Source: Stappia sp. TSB10P1A (GTDB lineage Bacteria > Pseudomonadota > Alphaproteobacteria > Rhizobiales > Stappiaceae). From it: 64,000 nucleotides of DNA. The notes under the pieces are model-generated. The model was not told the origin of the DNA and ran no database searches. It saw nothing but the letters and a program-made list of their open reading frames with translations. Numbering within the stretch: the stretch's first letter is position 1; every line of letters starts with the position of its first letter. Shown here in pieces: positions 1 to 8,810 of this stretch. The position numbers and the translations under genes are program-made. Where the stretch lies: contig NZ_FYAU01000013.1 in NCBI RefSeq assembly GCF_900185725.1, positions 1 through 64,000 of the forward strand, in the 5' to 3' direction.

Positions 1-719
1 TGACCCGATCCCTGACCTTGCGGCTGGTGAGCCGGGCTTTGGGCGGCGGGCGCCTCGCCGCGCGCGGATGTGGCGGAGCGGGCAAGACCGGCGACAGCGG
101 CACCGGCGGCCGCAACGGAGGCTCCGGCGCGTTTCAGCGGCGAGGCGTCGCCGCCTTCCGCGGGGCGGCGCGGTGCGGGCGCAGCCGGTGGCAGCGGGCG
201 ACGGGGCGCGGGCTGGGGAGCCGCGGCCGCCTGGGGCATGGACGTTTGGGGCATGGACGCTTGGGGCGTGGACGTCTGGGCAGGCATGGCCGGGGCAAAT
301 GTTGCGGCCGGCTGCGGCGCCGGTGCGGCCGGCTGCGGCTCGATCTCGGCCGGGACATAGGGGGCGGGCATCTCGGCGCCCATCGCCGGCTGGCGCGGAT
401 AGGCCTGGGAGATCGGCACGCCGCGTACGATGTTCTGCTCGACGACCACGTCGCTGGGGCCGCCGACCAGCAGCAGGTGCTCGACATTGTCGCGGCGGAT
501 CAGCACGAGGCGCCGGCGCGCATCGAGCGACGCGGCGTCCATCACCGCGATGCGCGGCTGGCGCGAGCGGCTGCCGAGGCTGCGGCTGCCGGCGATGCGG
601 CGCAGCACCCAGACAAATACCGATATCAGCGCCAGGACGATCGCCACCGCGAGAAAGAAACCGATGCCGCGGGCCCAGCCCGGTTCCATCTGGAACGTGT
701 CAACCAGCCAACTTGTCAT
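1..719 (-). CDS. fliO: Flagellar biosynthesis protein FliO (3' end outside window)
   Basis: The frame starts at an ATG (719-717, minus strand) and stays open to the left edge, giving 239 codons without a stop, so the C-terminus is missing. Residues about 18-38 form one strong transmembrane helix (FFLAVAIVLALISVFVWVL) followed by basic residues and a small cytoplasmic beta-rich segment containing RRLVLIRRDNVEHLLLVGG, a pattern typical of FliO. FliO helps assemble the FliP/Q/R export gate of the flagellar type III secretion system. The rest is a long Pro/Ala/Gln-rich tail with a degenerate five-residue repeat. It is divergent from flgB, as is common in this group. Identity rests on the TM plus LLVGG pattern and the flagellar context; the tail alone is uninformative. 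Confidence 0.85.
   Translation of the reverse strand, partial: MTSWLVDTFQMEPGWARGIGFFLAVAIVLALISVFVWVLRRIAGSRSLGSRSRQPRIAVMDAASLDARRRLVLIRRDNVEHLLLVGGPSDVVVEQNIVRGVPISQAYPRQPAMGAEMPAPYVPAEIEPQPAAPAPQPAATFAPAMPAQTSTPQASMPQTSMPQAAAAPQPAPRRPLPPAAPAPRRPAEGGDASPLKRAGASVAAAGAAVAGLARSATSARGEAPAAQSPAHQPQGQGSG
226..285. repeat. 15-bp tandem repeat inside fliO
   Basis: About four imperfect copies of a 15-bp unit (241-255, 256-270, 271-285, plus a partial copy before 241) encode five-residue units close to Q-[TA]-S-M-P in the FliO tail. Because 15 is a multiple of three, copy-number changes keep the frame. Confidence 0.8.
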
Positions 720-1124
720 GCCCTTCGGCCTCTTCCTGTTCGAGGGTGCGCCCGCCGGCCATGCGTGTCACAGCCTGGCGGCCCGGTCTACCCGTCCGTC
801 CAGCGACGGCAATCCCCGCGCCTTAACCCCGATCCGTGGCATCGCGCAACCGGTCATGCCGGACGAACGCGCGCGAATCCTGCCTCACTGCACCCTGTTT
901 AGCCGTTTTGCGCGATTCTCTCAAAGAGGCAAGGTTAACGCATCTCGGCAAAAAATGCCGATATCCGCCGCCAATTTGCAAGCCGCGACCGTGCCTTGCG
1001 CGGCGGGCTGGGCAAAATCGGCGGGTTCACCTTGCAGAAACGTTAATCGTTAACTCCTCGTTAACCATCCACCCGGCAGGATCTGCCTAGTCGTTAACCT
1101 TCGTCGCAACGGGAAGCGCACCCC
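720..1124. promoter_or_regulatory. Divergent fliO / flgB control region
   Basis: This 405-bp stretch has no credible gene and must carry the promoters of both fliO and the flgB operon. It is richer in A/T than its surroundings and contains five TTAA words (935-938, 1043-1046, 1050-1053, 1061-1064, 1094-1097), most of them clustered in the last 85 bp before flgB. Confidence 0.6.
1050..1064 (+). promoter_or_regulatory. CtrA-type box (TTAA-N7-TTAA) before flgB
   Basis: TTAA at 1050-1053 and TTAA at 1061-1064 are separated by exactly seven bases, and the second half continues as TTAACCAT, the extended CtrA half-site. It lies 61 bp before the flgB start. The spacing matches the established alphaproteobacterial CtrA operator; binding itself is inferred. 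Confidence 0.7.
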
Positions 1125-1532
1125 ATGTCGATCTCGGACCTGCCGCTGTTTCAGGCGCTCAAGTCGAAGATGCAGTGGCACCAGAGCCGGCAGGGCGTGC
1201 TGGCGGAAAACGTCGCCAATGCGGACACGCCCGGCTTTCGCGGCAAGGATCTTGCAGCCTTCAGTTTCGAGAAGGTGCTGGCCTCGCGCACCGTCGGCCT
1301 GGCGACGACGCGCACCAGCACCGCTCATATCGTCGGCTCGATGATGCGCGAGAGCGGCGGGGTCGCGCGGGACGATCCGAGCGGCTTCGAGATCACCCCC
1401 GACGGCAACACGGTGGTGCTCGAGGAGCAGATGATGAAGGTGACGGCGAACCAGATGGACTACCAGACGGTTGCCTCGCTCTACCAGAAGGGGCTCGGCC
1501 TCATCCGCACCGCCCTGTCGCGCAGCGGCTGA
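1125..1532 (+). CDS. flgB: Flagellar basal-body rod protein FlgB
   Basis: 135 residues, the usual length for FlgB, a proximal rod subunit of the flagellar basal body in the periplasm. The N-terminal rod signature is clear at residues about 26-40 (ENVANADTPGFRGKD), and the C-terminal helix contains the Q-M-D-Y-Q pattern seen in rod proteins. There is no signal peptide, as expected for a protein exported through the flagellar type III apparatus. First gene of a tightly packed operon (50 nt to flgC); the CtrA-type box lies just upstream. Confidence 0.95.
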   Translation: MSISDLPLFQALKSKMQWHQSRQGVLAENVANADTPGFRGKDLAAFSFEKVLASRTVGLATTRTSTAHIVGSMMRESGGVARDDPSGFEITPDGNTVVLEEQMMKVTANQMDYQTVASLYQKGLGLIRTALSRSG

Positions 1533-1582
1533 CGCGCCCTGAAACCCCACCGATCAGGCCCTGAGGGCCGGGGAGTTTGCCC

Positions 1583-1993
1583 GTGGATTTCGTCAAGTCG
1601 ATCTTCATCGCCGCCTCCGGGCTCAAGGCCCAGAACGGCCGCATGCGGATCATCGCCGAGAATATCGCCAATGCGGATTCGACCGGCCGCACGCCGCAGG
1701 AGGATCCCTATCGGCGCAAGATTCCGACCTTCAGCACGGAACTCGACCGCAAGCTCAGGGCCGATGTCGTGGCGCTTGGGCCGGTCGAGTTGGACAACAC
1801 CGACTTCAAGACCCGCTACGAGCCCGGGCATCCTGCGGCCGACGAGAGCGGATATGTGCGCACGCCCAATGTCGACACCTTGATCGAGATGGTCGACATG
1901 CGCGAGGCGCAGCGCTCCTACGAGGCCAACCTCAACCTGATCACTGCGACGCGGCGCATGCTGCAGAAGACCATCGAGATCCTGCGCGCCTGA
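1583..1993 (+). CDS. flgC: Flagellar basal-body rod protein FlgC
   Basis: 136 residues from a GTG at 1583. I chose GTG because GGGGAG at about 1569-1574 is well placed and because the product then starts MDFVKSIFIAASGLKAQ, the family's usual N-terminus; an in-frame TTG at 1577 would add two residues. Rod signature NIANADSTGRTPQEDPYRRK at residues about 31-50; C-terminal helix NLNLITATRRMLQKTIEIL. FlgC is a proximal rod subunit assembled with FlgB, FlgF and FliE. Confidence 0.95.
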   Translation: MDFVKSIFIAASGLKAQNGRMRIIAENIANADSTGRTPQEDPYRRKIPTFSTELDRKLRADVVALGPVELDNTDFKTRYEPGHPAADESGYVRTPNVDTLIEMVDMREAQRSYEANLNLITATRRMLQKTIEILRA

Positions 1994-2031
1994 TCGGGCC
2001 GCGCCCGCATCCCTTTTCGGAGAAGAGTGCC

Positions 2032-2346
2032 ATGTCCACGCCGTCGATCGCCGCAACCGCCTATCGCATGACGTCCGCGCTCGCTGGAGCGAATCAGGAT
2101 ACAAAGCTGAAGACTTCGTCTATGCCCACGCCTGACTTCGCCAATATGGTCAAGTCGGCGGTGGAGCAGGTAGTCGATCAGGGCCGCGCGGCGGACAAGC
2201 AGGCACTGGCGCTGACCGAGGGCAAGGCGAATGTCATCGATGTCGTCACCGCGGTCGCCGAGACCGAGGTGGCGCTGGAAACGCTCGTTTCGGTGCGCGA
2301 CCGGGTGATCTCCGCCTATCAGGAGATCATGCGCATGCCGATCTGA
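2032..2346 (+). CDS. fliE: Flagellar hook-basal body complex protein FliE
   Basis: 104 residues. FliE joins the MS-ring to the rod and is the first substrate exported by the flagellar secretion apparatus. The C-terminal half is typical: VIDVVTAVAETEVALETLV followed by VRDRVISAYQEIMRMPI, the conserved FliE end. It follows flgC by 38 nt and precedes fliQ by 58 nt. The N-terminal third is variable, as is normal for the family. Confidence 0.94.
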   Translation: MSTPSIAATAYRMTSALAGANQDTKLKTSSMPTPDFANMVKSAVEQVVDQGRAADKQALALTEGKANVIDVVTAVAETEVALETLVSVRDRVISAYQEIMRMPI

Positions 2347-2404
2347 GCATGAGCCCCTCCGCCGGTCGGTGCCGGCGGGGTGCGGGCGAAGCGGAAGGAC
2401 GATC

Positions 2405-2680
2405 ATGACCGGGCCGGAGGTCCTCGACATCGCCCGCCAGGGCATCTGGACCTTGATCCTCATCTCCGCGCCGCCGATGGTCATCGGCCTGCTGGTGGGC
2501 GTTGTCATCGCGCTGTTCCAGGCGCTGACCCAGATCCAGGAAATGACGCTGGTCTTCGTGCCGAAGATCCTGGCGATCTTCATGACCCTTTTGATCGCGC
2601 TGCCCTTCATGGGGCAGGTGCTGGAGGCCTATACCGCCCGCCTTGCCGACCTCATCATCTCCGGTTCCGGCAGCGGGTAG
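2405..2680 (+). CDS. fliQ: Flagellar export protein FliQ
   Basis: 91 residues with two transmembrane helices (about residues 16-38 and 50-72) and the conserved FliQ core ALFQALTQIQEMTLVFVPKI. FliQ is part of the FliP5-Q4-R1 export gate in the inner membrane. The ATG at 2405 follows a good AAGGA site. A longer reading from 2369 would add 12 residues without support. Confidence 0.96.
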   Translation: MTGPEVLDIARQGIWTLILISAPPMVIGLLVGVVIALFQALTQIQEMTLVFVPKILAIFMTLLIALPFMGQVLEAYTARLADLIISGSGSG

Positions 2681-2686
2681 CCGGTC

Positions 2687-3460
2687 ATGACCGTCGACGT
2701 CTCGCTGCTTCCCCAGGTGGCCTTGCTGTTCATGCTGCTCTTCGCCCGGCTCGGCACCATGCTGATGCTGATGCCGGCGCTGGGGGAGGGATCGATCCCG
2801 CCCAATGTCCGCCTGGCGGTGGCCCTGCTGCTGACCCTGGTCTTCTATCCGATCGCCGCCCCGCTCTACGCGGTCGATGTGACCGCGCCGCTGGGGCGGG
2901 TTGGGGTGCTGTTGGCGGCCGAGTTCGCCGTCGGGTTTTTCATCGGCCTCGGGGCGCGGTTCATCACCTATACGCTGTCCATCGCCGGCATGATCATCGC
3001 CAACCAGTCGGGCCTCGCCTTCGCCATGGCGACCGATCCGACCATGGACGGCCAGCAGGGGGCGGTGATCGGCTCGTTCCTCAGCCTGCTCGGGATCACG
3101 CTGATCTTCGCCTTCGACCTGCATTATCTCGTGATCGCTGCCATGCATGACAGTTTCCGGCTGTTTCCGCCGGGCAGCGGCATGCCCGTCGGCGACATGG
3201 CGGAGCTTGCCACCGTTCTGGTGGCGGAGGTGTTTTCCATCGCGCTGCGCCTTGCCGCGCCGTTCATGGTGGTCGGCCTGGTGTTCTATTTCGGCCTCGG
3301 CCTGCTCAACAAGCTGATGCCGCAGATGCAGATCTTCTTCATCGCGATGCCGCTCAACATCACCATTGGCGGGCTGATGCTCTTCGCCCTGCTGACGACG
3401 ATGATGATGTGGTATCTGTCGCATTTCGAGACGGCCGTCGGCCGGTTCATCGCGGGGTAG
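2687..3460 (+). CDS. fliR: Flagellar export protein FliR
   Basis: 257 residues with about six hydrophobic segments. The start (QVALLFMLLFARLGTMLMLMP) and GEGSIPPNVRLAVALLLT match FliR, the single-copy gate subunit of the flagellar type III exporter. It begins 6 nt after the fliQ stop and ends 4 nt before flhB, so translation is probably coupled across the three export genes. Confidence 0.95.
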   Translation: MTVDVSLLPQVALLFMLLFARLGTMLMLMPALGEGSIPPNVRLAVALLLTLVFYPIAAPLYAVDVTAPLGRVGVLLAAEFAVGFFIGLGARFITYTLSIAGMIIANQSGLAFAMATDPTMDGQQGAVIGSFLSLLGITLIFAFDLHYLVIAAMHDSFRLFPPGSGMPVGDMAELATVLVAEVFSIALRLAAPFMVVGLVFYFGLGLLNKLMPQMQIFFIAMPLNITIGGLMLFALLTTMMMWYLSHFETAVGRFIAG

Positions 3461-3464
3461 GGCG

Positions 3465-4541
3465 ATGGCCGAACAGAACGACGACGCCGAGAAAACAGAA
3501 GACCCCACGCAAAAGAAGCTGGAGGACGCGCTCAAGAAGGGCGACGTCGCCAAGAGCCAGGAGGTCTCCACCTGGTTCGCCATGCTCGGCACCGGCCTGG
3601 TGGTGGCGCTGCTGGCGCCGGGGGCGGCCGACAGTCTGCAGGCGGCGCTGCGCGGCTACCTTGCCCATTCGCACCAGATCCCGGTCGACGGCGGTGGCCT
3701 CTCGCTGCTGTGGCGCGACACCGGCCTGAGGATCGGCGCGATCCTGGCGCTGCCGCTGCTGCTGCTGCTCGCGCTGGCGGTGGCCGGCAATGTCATCCAG
3801 CACCAGTTGGTCTGGTCGGCGGAGCGGATGAAGCCGAAACTGTCGAAGATCTCGCCGGCAGCCGGCTTCAAGCGGCTGTTTTCCTCGGAAAGCCTCGTCA
3901 ACTTCGCCAAGGGGCTGGTGAAGATCGTCGTGGTCAGCGGCCTGATGGTCGCCGTGCTCTGGCCGCAGCGCAACAAGATCGACACGCTGATCTTTCGCGA
4001 GACGACGATGCTGCTGGAGGAGGTGCATCTCCTCATCTTGCAGCTCATCGCGGCGATCCTGGCAGTGATGACCGTGGTCGCCGGCCTCGACTACCTCTGG
4101 CAGCGCAAGAAGTGGTTCGACAAGCAGAAGATGACCCAGCGCGAGGTCAAGGAGGAATACAAGCAGACCGAGGGCGATCCGCTGGTCAAGGGCAAGATCC
4201 GCCAGTTGCGCATGGAGCGCTCGCGCCGGCGCATGATGGCGGCGGTGCCGGAAGCGACGGTGGTGGTCACCAACCCGACCCACTACGCGGTGGCGCTGAA
4301 ATACGAGCAGGGCATGCAAGCGCCGATCTGCGTTGCCAAGGGCATCGACGCGGTGGCGCTGCGGATCCGTGAGGTTGCCCGCGACAACGAGGTGCCGGTG
4401 GTGGAGAACCCGCCGCTCGCCCGCGCGCTCTACGCGCTGATCGAGATCGATCAGGAAGTGCCGGAAGAGCAGTATCGCGCGGTGGCAGAAGTGATCGGTT
4501 TCGTTTATCGAATGCGGGAACGCCGCGCCTGGCGCAGCTAG
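3465..4541 (+). CDS. flhB: Flagellar export switch protein FlhB
   Basis: 358 residues: charged N-terminus (EKTEDPTQKKLEDALKKGD, the FlhB start), four transmembrane helices within about 30-210, then the cytoplasmic domain with the autocleavage motif NPTH (N270-P271) in VVVTNPTHYAVALKYE. Cleavage between N and P switches export from rod/hook to filament substrates. All key residues are present. It is followed after 70 nt by cckA, so the kinase may share the flagellar transcript. Confidence 0.97.
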   Translation: MAEQNDDAEKTEDPTQKKLEDALKKGDVAKSQEVSTWFAMLGTGLVVALLAPGAADSLQAALRGYLAHSHQIPVDGGGLSLLWRDTGLRIGAILALPLLLLLALAVAGNVIQHQLVWSAERMKPKLSKISPAAGFKRLFSSESLVNFAKGLVKIVVVSGLMVAVLWPQRNKIDTLIFRETTMLLEEVHLLILQLIAAILAVMTVVAGLDYLWQRKKWFDKQKMTQREVKEEYKQTEGDPLVKGKIRQLRMERSRRRMMAAVPEATVVVTNPTHYAVALKYEQGMQAPICVAKGIDAVALRIREVARDNEVPVVENPPLARALYALIEIDQEVPEEQYRAVAEVIGFVYRMRERRAWRS

Positions 4542-4611
4542 GGACTGATTCCGGACCGCGACCGGCGGATGCCGACGAGAGGCTGGCGCGCTGTCGCCAC
4601 GGGGTATGTGA

Positions 4612-7155
4612 ATGAGCAGAAGTGAGAGGGGTCCGACGTCTCCCGCGTTCGAGCGGCAGGAGCGGTCAGGCAGCGTCCTGCTGCTGATCCTGTTTGCCGT
4701 CGGCCTTGTCGGCGCCGCGACCGGCCTGTCGCTGATGGATCGCCAGGAGGCCGAGCCCTGGGTCCTCGGCCTTCTCGGCATGCTCGCCGTCGTCGGCGTC
4801 TTCTCGCTCTTTGCCGGCGCCATCGGCCTGCTGAGCTTCTCCTCGCGCGCGCCGGCAAGCCCGGTCCCGGCCGCCTTTCTCGACACGATGGAGGACGGCG
4901 TGCTCGTGACCGAGCGCGACGGCCGCATCGTCTATGCCAACGACGCCTATGCCCGGCTGATCGGTGCGCAGGGTCTTGCCGAGATGCGCGGCGTCGAGCG
5001 GGTGTTTTCCAGCGACCCGGCCGCCACCGACGCGATCTTCCACCTGACGCGGGCCGCGGAGGCCGAACGCGCGGCCGAGGAGGAGATCCGCCTGCCGCAT
5101 CCGCTCGGGTCGAACGACGGCGAGCCCTGCTGGTACCGCGTGCGCGTGCGGCCGCTGTCGCTCGCTTCCGGGCGCGGCGCGGCGCGGGCCTGCACGGTGT
5201 GGCAGCTCTCCGACATCAGCGGCGACCGCACCGAGCAGGAAACCTCGTTTCAGGAATTGCAGCGGGCGATCAACTTTCTCGACCATGCGCCGGCCGGCTT
5301 CTTCTCGTGCGATGCCGCCGGCCGGGTGGTCTATCTCAACGCGACGCTGGCCGACTGGCTCGGCTACGATCTCGTCAGCTTCGAGGCCGGCTCGCTCGGG
5401 GTCAGCGAGTTCATGCGCGGCGATGGCGCGGAACTGCTGCTCTCCGTCCAGGGCAGGGCGGGCGAGGTCAAGACCGAGACCTTCGATCTCGACCTGACCA
5501 CGCGCGGCGGCCGTTCGGTGCCGGTGCGCATCCTGCACCGGGTGCCGTTCGGCGCCGGCGGGTTGCCCGGCGAGAGCCGGTCGCTGGTGCTCAACCGCTC
5601 GCGCGGCGAGGATGCGGCCGAGGCGCTGCGCTCCTCCGAGGTGCGCTTCGCCCGCTTCTTCAACAACACGCCGATCGCCATTGCCTCGATCGATCACGAC
5701 GGCGGCATCAGCAAGACCAACGCGCCTTTCGTGCGGCTGTTCGGCACGCCGGACAGCAGCCAGGGCGCGCCGAAGCTCGTCGACCATGTCACCGCGCCCT
5801 CGCGTCCGGCGCTGATGGAGGCGCTGGCCGCTGCCGCGGAAGGGCGCAGCGAGATCCCGCCGGTCGATGTGCGTCTCGACGAGCGCGAGGACGGCCGCTC
5901 CGCCACCGTCTATGTCTCGGCGGTGCGCGACGGCGAGGGCGATGCGGATGCCGCCATCGTCTATGTGCTGGAGACGACCGCGCAGCGCGTGCTGGAGGCG
6001 CAATTCGCGCAAGGCCAGAAGATGCAGGCGATCGGCCAGTTGGCCGGCGGCGTGGCGCATGACTTCAACAATGTGCTGACCGCGATCATCGGCTTTTCCG
6101 ACCTGCTGCTGGCCAGCCACCGGCCGAGCGATCCGTCCTTCCAGGACATCATGAACATCAAGCAGAACGCCAACCGGGCGGCAGGCCTGGTGCGGCAGTT
6201 GCTTGCCTTCTCGCGGCGCCAGACGCTGCGGCCGAAGGAGTTGGCGCTCAACGACGTCTTGGCGGACCTGTCGATCCTGCTCGACCGCCTGCTTGGCGAG
6301 AAGGTGGAGCTCAGCGTCGTGCATGGGCGCGACCTGTGGCCGGTGATGGCCGATCTCAACCAGTTGGAGCAGGTGATCGTCAACCTGGCGGTCAATGCCC
6401 GCGACGCCATGCCGGAGGGCGGCCGCCTGACCATCCGCACGCTCAACGTGCCGGAGGACCAGTCGCGGTCCTATGATGGCACGCGCGGCATGCCGGTCGC
6501 CGAATATGTGCTGATCGAGGTCACCGACACGGGCACCGGCATGACGCCCGAGGTGATGGAGAAGATCTTCGAGCCGTTCTTCTCCACCAAGGAGGTGGGC
6601 AAGGGCACCGGTCTCGGCCTCTCCACCGTCTACGGCATCGTCAAGCAGACCGGCGGTTTCATCTTCTGCACCAGCGAGATCGGCAGCGGCACGACGTTCC
6701 GCATCTTCCTGCCGCGCCATGTGCGCAACGAGGCCGAGCAGGTGGAGGTGAAGCCGGTCGAGGCGCCGCAGCTCACCGACCTGACCGGCTCGGCCACCAT
6801 CCTGCTGGTCGAGGACGAGGAGGCGGTGCGCGCCTTCGCCGCCCGGGCGTTGACCTCGCGCGGCTATACGGTGCACGAGGCCTCGAGCGGCGCCGAGGCG
6901 CTGGAGATCATGGAAGAGACCGACGGCGAGGTGGATCTCGTCGTCTCGGACGTGGTCATGCCGGAGATGGACGGGCCGACGCTGCTGCGCGAGCTGCGCA
7001 AGACGCGGCCGGACCTCAAGATCATCTTCGTCTCCGGCTATGCGGAAGACGCCTTCGAGAAGAACCTGCCGGAGAACGAGAAGTTCTCGTTCCTGCCCAA
7101 GCCCTTCACGCTGAAGCAACTGGCAACGGTGGTGAAGGACGTGCTGGCGAGCTGA
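4612..7155 (+). CDS. cckA: Hybrid histidine kinase CckA
   Basis: 847 residues. Two N-terminal transmembrane helices (about 22-42 and 46-70) are followed by PAS-type sensory regions (about 80-460), a dimerisation/phosphoacceptor domain with [17 protein letters not shown] (H483), a GHKL ATPase domain ([30 protein letters not shown]) and a C-terminal receiver domain ([11 protein letters not shown]; phosphoacceptor D780 in [10 protein letters not shown]). This is the CckA architecture. Through ChpT, CckA phosphorylates CtrA and CpdR, which control the cell cycle and motility in alphaproteobacteria. Its place at the end of a flagellar operon with a CtrA-type box is notable. All catalytic residues are visible. 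Confidence 0.93.
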   Translation: MSRSERGPTSPAFERQERSGSVLLLILFAVGLVGAATGLSLMDRQEAEPWVLGLLGMLAVVGVFSLFAGAIGLLSFSSRAPASPVPAAFLDTMEDGVLVTERDGRIVYANDAYARLIGAQGLAEMRGVERVFSSDPAATDAIFHLTRAAEAERAAEEEIRLPHPLGSNDGEPCWYRVRVRPLSLASGRGAARACTVWQLSDISGDRTEQETSFQELQRAINFLDHAPAGFFSCDAAGRVVYLNATLADWLGYDLVSFEAGSLGVSEFMRGDGAELLLSVQGRAGEVKTETFDLDLTTRGGRSVPVRILHRVPFGAGGLPGESRSLVLNRSRGEDAAEALRSSEVRFARFFNNTPIAIASIDHDGGISKTNAPFVRLFGTPDSSQGAPKLVDHVTAPSRPALMEALAAAAEGRSEIPPVDVRLDEREDGRSATVYVSAVRDGEGDADAAIVYVLETTAQRVLEAQFAQGQKMQAIGQLAGGVAHDFNNVLTAIIGFSDLLLASHRPSDPSFQDIMNIKQNANRAAGLVRQLLAFSRRQTLRPKELALNDVLADLSILLDRLLGEKVELSVVHGRDLWPVMADLNQLEQVIVNLAVNARDAMPEGGRLTIRTLNVPEDQSRSYDGTRGMPVAEYVLIEVTDTGTGMTPEVMEKIFEPFFSTKEVGKGTGLGLSTVYGIVKQTGGFIFCTSEIGSGTTFRIFLPRHVRNEAEQVEVKPVEAPQLTDLTGSATILLVEDEEAVRAFAARALTSRGYTVHEASSGAEALEIMEETDGEVDLVVSDVVMPEMDGPTLLRELRKTRPDLKIIFVSGYAEDAFEKNLPENEKFSFLPKPFTLKQLATVVKDVLAS

Positions 7156-7158
7156 GGG

Positions 7159-7203
7159 CGCTCGCCGGGCGCACGCCAGCCGGGCGCGCCCCAGTCGGGC
7201 GCG
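7159..7203. repeat. Three imperfect 15-bp tandem units between cckA and plsC
   Basis: Three consecutive 15-bp units share the core GCCGGGCGC / GTCGGGCGC and fill almost the whole 49-bp gap between the convergent stops of cckA (7155) and the plsC-like gene (7205). Confidence 0.6.
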
Positions 7204-7204
7204 C

Positions 7205-7858
7205 CTATTCCCAGGGGGCGAAGGCCTTCTCCGCCGCAAGGGCGGCGAAGCGGTTGGCGAGCATCTCCATGAAGGCGGCGCGCTCGCCCGGCCAGCGGAT
7301 CGGCTCGCCGACGAAAATGTCGCAGAAGAACGGCACCAGCAGGAACGATCCCTTCGGCAGCGCCTTGCCGAGCCCGTGGGTGAAGACCGGCACGACGGGG
7401 GCGTCCGGGTTCTTTTCGGCGAGATGGGCGATGCCCTTCTTCAGCGCGGTCATTTTTTCCGGTTCGCCGCGGCTGCCCTCGGGAAACAGGATCAGGATCT
7501 CGCCCTTGGCCAGTGCGGCGTGGCATTCGGCCAGCGGGTCGGCGCCCGGCGCCCCGTCCTTCCGCTCGCCGGGTTTGCGGACGATCGGGATGATGCGCAG
7601 GATGTTGAGCGAGAACCACGCCATCGCCCTGTTGGCGAGGAAGTAGTCGGCGGCGGCGACCGGGCGCAGCAGATGCAGCTTCGACAGCGGCATCAGGCAC
7701 ATCAGCACCAGCGTATCGAGATGGCTGTTGTGATTGGCGACGATCACTGCAGGCCCGCGCTCCGGCAGCCACTCGCGGCGCCGCACGTTCAGCCCCAGCA
7801 CGAACAGCACGACGGTGCGCACGGCCAGGAAGAACAGGGTCTGCAGCACGCGCGTCAT
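7205..7858 (-). CDS. 1-acyl-sn-glycerol-3-phosphate acyltransferase family protein (PlsC-like)
   Basis: 217 residues. Catalytic motif H-X4-D is present as NHNSHLDT (H43, D48), and the substrate-binding motif as FPEGSRGE near residue 125. An N-terminal hydrophobic helix (about 8-24) would anchor it to the inner membrane. The family transfers an acyl chain to lysophosphatidic acid or a related lysophospholipid. It lies 7 nt after the cdsA-like gene, as the last gene of a three-gene unit with a CDP-alcohol phosphotransferase. This suggests it supplies or remodels the lipid of that module rather than being the housekeeping plsC, which is inference. Confidence 0.88.
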   Translation of the reverse strand: MTRVLQTLFFLAVRTVVLFVLGLNVRRREWLPERGPAVIVANHNSHLDTLVLMCLMPLSKLHLLRPVAAADYFLANRAMAWFSLNILRIIPIVRKPGERKDGAPGADPLAECHAALAKGEILILFPEGSRGEPEKMTALKKGIAHLAEKNPDAPVVPVFTHGLGKALPKGSFLLVPFFCDIFVGEPIRWPGERAAFMEMLANRFAALAAEKAFAPWE

Positions 7859-7865
7859 TGTGCCC

Positions 7866-8810
7866 TCACGTGTGGAAGTAGCGCACGAAGTGGAAGAACA
7901 GCGGCGCGGTGAAGGTCAGGCTGTCGATCCGGTCCATGATGCCGCCATGGCCGGGAATCAGCGAGCCGGTGTCCTTGACGCCAAGGTCGCGCTTCACCGC
8001 CGAGACGGTGATGTCGCCGATGAAGCCGGCGGCGGCGATCATCAGTCCCGCGGCTGCGGCCTGCTGCCAGCCGAAGGGCGTCACCAGCGGCGCGACCAGC
8101 ACCGCAACCACCGTCGTCGTCAGCAGCCCGCCGAGGAAGCCTTCCCAGGTCTTCTTGGGGCTGACCACGGGCACGATGGGGCGGCGGCCGAACAGCCGGC
8201 CCCAGGTGTATTGGGCGACGTCGTTGAACTGGGTCAGGAACACCAGATAGAGCAGCAGGCCGGCGCCGGCCTGCGGGTCGGTGTTGCCGGTCACCGGCAG
8301 CACCAGCAGGAAGGCGGCATGGCTCAGCGAGAAGACGCAGAGCATCAGGCCCCAATTGAGCGTGCCGACCGCCTTCAGGAAGCCCTCCGTCTGTTGCGAC
8401 AGCAGCATGGCGAAGGGCAGGAACAGGAACATGTAGACCGGGATGAAGACGGCGAACATGCCGTACCAGCCGTCCGCCACCCAGTAATACTGGACGGGGA
8501 TCGACAGATAGGCCCAGAACAGCACCCGCCTGTCGGCCCGGCGCGTCGGGATCATCGACAGGTATTCCTTGAAGGCGAGGAAGCTGACCAGCGCGAACAG
8601 CACGATGGAGAGCGTGTGGCTCAGCAGGAAGGCGGCGGTGAACAGGGCGATCATGCCCCACCAGCTCGCCGTGCGGCTGACCAGCTCGGAATGGTCGCGC
8701 TCCGGCTGCAGGCGCTTCAACGCGAAGACGAGGATGCTGGCCACGATCAGGATGCCCCAGATGCCGGCGATGGCAAGCTGCAGCGGCGTCAAGCCGGAAA
8801 GCTGGGTCAC
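7866..8810 (-). CDS. Phosphatidate cytidylyltransferase, YnbB-type CdsA paralogue
   Basis: 314 residues with about eight membrane segments. The CdsA signature is complete near the C-terminus: SAVKRDLGVKDTGSLIPGHG and then GIMDR. It makes CDP-diacylglycerol from phosphatidate and CTP. Several stretches (RTASWWGMIALF, ALVSFLAFKEYLSMI, FSLSHAAFLLVLP, MDRIDSLTFTAPLFFHFVRYF) look like E. coli YnbB as I remember it, rather than housekeeping CdsA. It overlaps its upstream neighbour by 4 nt, so the two are translationally coupled. Start chosen at the ATG within that overlap. Confidence 0.88.
   Translation of the reverse strand: MTQLSGLTPLQLAIAGIWGILIVASILVFALKRLQPERDHSELVSRTASWWGMIALFTAAFLLSHTLSIVLFALVSFLAFKEYLSMIPTRRADRRVLFWAYLSIPVQYYWVADGWYGMFAVFIPVYMFLFLPFAMLLSQQTEGFLKAVGTLNWGLMLCVFSLSHAAFLLVLPVTGNTDPQAGAGLLLYLVFLTQFNDVAQYTWGRLFGRRPIVPVVSPKKTWEGFLGGLLTTTVVAVLVAPLVTPFGWQQAAAAGLMIAAAGFIGDITVSAVKRDLGVKDTGSLIPGHGGIMDRIDSLTFTAPLFFHFVRYFHT

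Noticed and set aside
134-487. Minus-strand 117-codon open frame near the left edge
   Set aside because: It is an out-of-frame, Arg/Pro-rich shadow of fliO, which is open from 719 to the window edge in another frame.
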